Assembly (NCBI GenBank): GCA_027493615.1
Contig: JAOSKK010000001.1
Span: forward strand, 549,629-613,628
Length of the DNA: 64,000 nucleotides
From: Verrucomicrobiota bacterium
GTDB taxonomy: Bacteria > Verrucomicrobiota > Verrucomicrobiia > Limisphaerales > J093
Reading direction: 5' to 3'
Below, in pieces: positions 62,825 through 64,000 of the stretch. Position 1 is the first letter of the stretch, and each line of letters begins with the position of its first letter. The position numbers and the translations under genes are program-made. The notes under the pieces are model-generated. The model was not told the DNA's origin and searched no databases. It saw only the letters and a list, made by a program, of their open reading frames with translations.

Positions 62825-63703
62825 ATGACTGGCTTGCAGGCTTCCCTCCTCGAACTCATCCGCCGCACGTCCGCCGAGATCCCCGACGACGTTCAGCGTA
62901 CGATTCTGGCCGCGCTTGAACGCGAGAAGGCGGGTACCATCGCCGCCTCCGCCATGGAACTCATCCAGCGCAACATCGAACTCGCCCGGAAGAAGTCCCA
63001 GCCCATCTGCCAGGACACCGGCAGCGTGCTCTTCTATGTGGATTGCCCGGTCGGTTTTGACCAGATCACCTTTGCTGAGACCGCCCGTGAGGCCGTCCGT
63101 GAAGCCACCCGCAAGGGCTACCTCCGCCAGAACTCCGTCGATGCTCTCACCGGCAAGAACGACGGCACCAATGTTGGGCCCGGTGCGCCGACCCTCCACT
63201 TCCACGCCCATCGCGGCGCCGACGTGCAGGTCCGCCTGATGCTCAAGGGCGGGGGCTGCGAGAACGTGGGTGCCCAGTACTCCCTCCCCGATGAGGCCCT
63301 GGGCGCGGATCGCGACCTCGCCGGCTGCCGCAAGGTGATCCTCGATGCCGTCCTCCAAGCCCAAGGCAAAGGGTGCGGACCGGGCGTCCTCGGCGTCTGC
63401 ATCGGGGGCGACCGCGCCACCGGATACGAGTTCTCGAAGCAGCAACTCCTTCGCAAGCTCGATGACAGCAACCCCGTCCCGGAGTTGGACGCCCTCGAGC
63501 AGGACATTCTCAACACGGCCAATGAGCTGGGCATCGGGCCCATGGGCTTCGGCGGCAAGACCACCTTGCTCGGAGTCAAGATCGGCACCGCCAACCGCGT
63601 TCCCGCCTCCTATTTCGTCAGCATCAGCTACATGTGCTGGGCCTACCGTCGCCTGGGCGTGACCCTCGACGCCCAAGGCAACCTCCAAGACTGGCTCTAC
63701 TGA
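62825..63703 (+). CDS. Class I fumarate hydratase, alpha subunit
   Basis: 292 residues. The iron-sulfur cysteines lie in PICQDTGSVLFY, LKGGGCENVG and GKGCGPGVLGVCIGGDR; TNVGPGAPTLHFH and IGPMGFGGKTT are further landmarks of the class I fumarase/tartrate dehydratase alpha subunit. It hydrates fumarate to malate with a 4Fe-4S cluster, together with the beta subunit encoded next. Tartrate dehydratase cannot be excluded on sequence alone. Intact. Confidence 0.93.
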   Translation: MTGLQASLLELIRRTSAEIPDDVQRTILAALEREKAGTIAASAMELIQRNIELARKKSQPICQDTGSVLFYVDCPVGFDQITFAETAREAVREATRKGYLRQNSVDALTGKNDGTNVGPGAPTLHFHAHRGADVQVRLMLKGGGCENVGAQYSLPDEALGADRDLAGCRKVILDAVLQAQGKGCGPGVLGVCIGGDRATGYEFSKQQLLRKLDDSNPVPELDALEQDILNTANELGIGPMGFGGKTTLLGVKIGTANRVPASYFVSISYMCWAYRRLGVTLDAQGNLQDWLY

Positions 63704-63715
63704 CCCGTGACCGCC

Positions 63716-64000
63716 ATGACCACGCTCACCCCTCCTCTTTCCGATGCCCAAGTTCGCGCCCTCAAGGTCGGCGATCCCGTCGAGATCACGGGGACCCTCT
63801 TTACCGGTCGCGACGCCGTCCACAAATACCTCGCCAAGGGCGGCGCACTCCCCCGCGGGTTTGGATCTGCGCGGCGGCATCCTCTACCACTGCGGTCCGG
63901 TCGTGATTAAGGACGAGGCCGGCCGATGGAAGGTGGTCGCCGCCGGCCCCACCACGTCCGCCCGTGAAGAACCCTACCAAGCTCGCATCATCGAGCAGTT
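63716..64000 (+). CDS. Class I fumarate hydratase, beta subunit (3' partial)
   Basis: The first ~95 residues only; the gene runs off the window. The N-terminus VRALKVGDPVEITGTLFTGR, then GILYHCGPVVIKDEAGRW and AAGPTTSAREEPYQARII are typical of the beta subunit (FumA C-terminal domain). A C run at 63850-63854, one base too long, breaks the frame between HKYLAKGG and LDLRGG. The start ATG is 12 bases after the alpha-subunit stop; a GTG at 63707 is also possible. Confidence 0.9.

Overview
The window is a GC-rich chromosomal stretch that most resembles a member of the PVC superphylum, probably Verrucomicrobiota. Grounds: a pseudopilin-type H-X9-DG protein, a DUF1592-type cytochrome gene coupled to a Tat-exported DUF1552 gene, a PA14 domain inside the cytochrome, a DUF2961 (GH172) lipoprotein with HEAT repeats, two large secreted proteins ending in a short sorting/propeller-like tail, a truncated planctomycete-type ECF sigma factor, and several families of dispersed intergenic palindromes. 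The lineage is an inference; there is no rRNA gene here and no complete tRNA gene was recognised.

Layout. 1-5.8 kb: large secreted P-domain protein (partial), a strong terminator, a pseudopilin-like protein. 6-7.6 kb: N-terminal half of carbamoyl-phosphate synthase large subunit. 7.6-12 kb (minus strand): Ser/Thr kinase, FucP-like sugar transporter, Gfo/Idh oxidoreductase, sugar isomerase-like TIM barrel. 12-23 kb: PQQ-propeller protein, epimerase, B12-binding radical SAM protein, zinc ribbon protein, HtrA protease, papain-like peptidase, GH172/HEAT lipoprotein, and a decayed AAA ATPase next to a TOPRIM-like partner. 23-27 kb: DUF1552/DUF1592 pair. 27-28.9 kb: sigma-factor fragment ended by a perfect hairpin element, pterin dehydratase, two-domain CbiX chelatase. 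29-36 kb (minus strand): fabF, acpP, fabG and a very large BadF/DUF2229 activase. 36.4-43 kb: a sulfur assimilation operon cysT-cysW-cysK-two cystathionine gamma-synthase-like genes-cysA. 43-50.9 kb: KaiC-like/PEP-binding protein, DUF4197 lipoprotein, M3 peptidase, secreted propeller protein, separated by repeat-rich spacers. 51-59.2 kb: a tight seven-gene cluster of VWA protein, PspA-like protein, membrane-anchored substrate-binding protein with an OmpA domain, ABC permease, ABC ATPase, coiled-coil membrane protein and AAA+ ATPase. 59.2-64 kb: rRNA methyltransferase, SpmA-SpmB fusion, OB-fold protein, class I fumarase alpha and beta subunits (the last cut by the window edge).

Two window-wide properties matter to any reader. 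First, about forty single-base frame breaks interrupt otherwise well-conserved genes, nearly all in runs of G or C; housekeeping genes such as fabF, cysA and fumarase are affected, so most are best read as sequence or assembly errors and the affected genes as intact. I give the joined coordinates and the position of each break. Second, the top strand changes from G-rich to C-rich at about 37-38 kb whatever the gene direction, inside the cys operon, which is what a replication terminus looks like.

Most interesting candidates: the VWA/PspA/ABC-OmpA/AAA+ cluster as a possible envelope-maintenance machine; the ATPase/TOPRIM pair as a relic of a defence-type module; the hairpin that ends the sigma factor; and three families of dispersed palindromic repeats.
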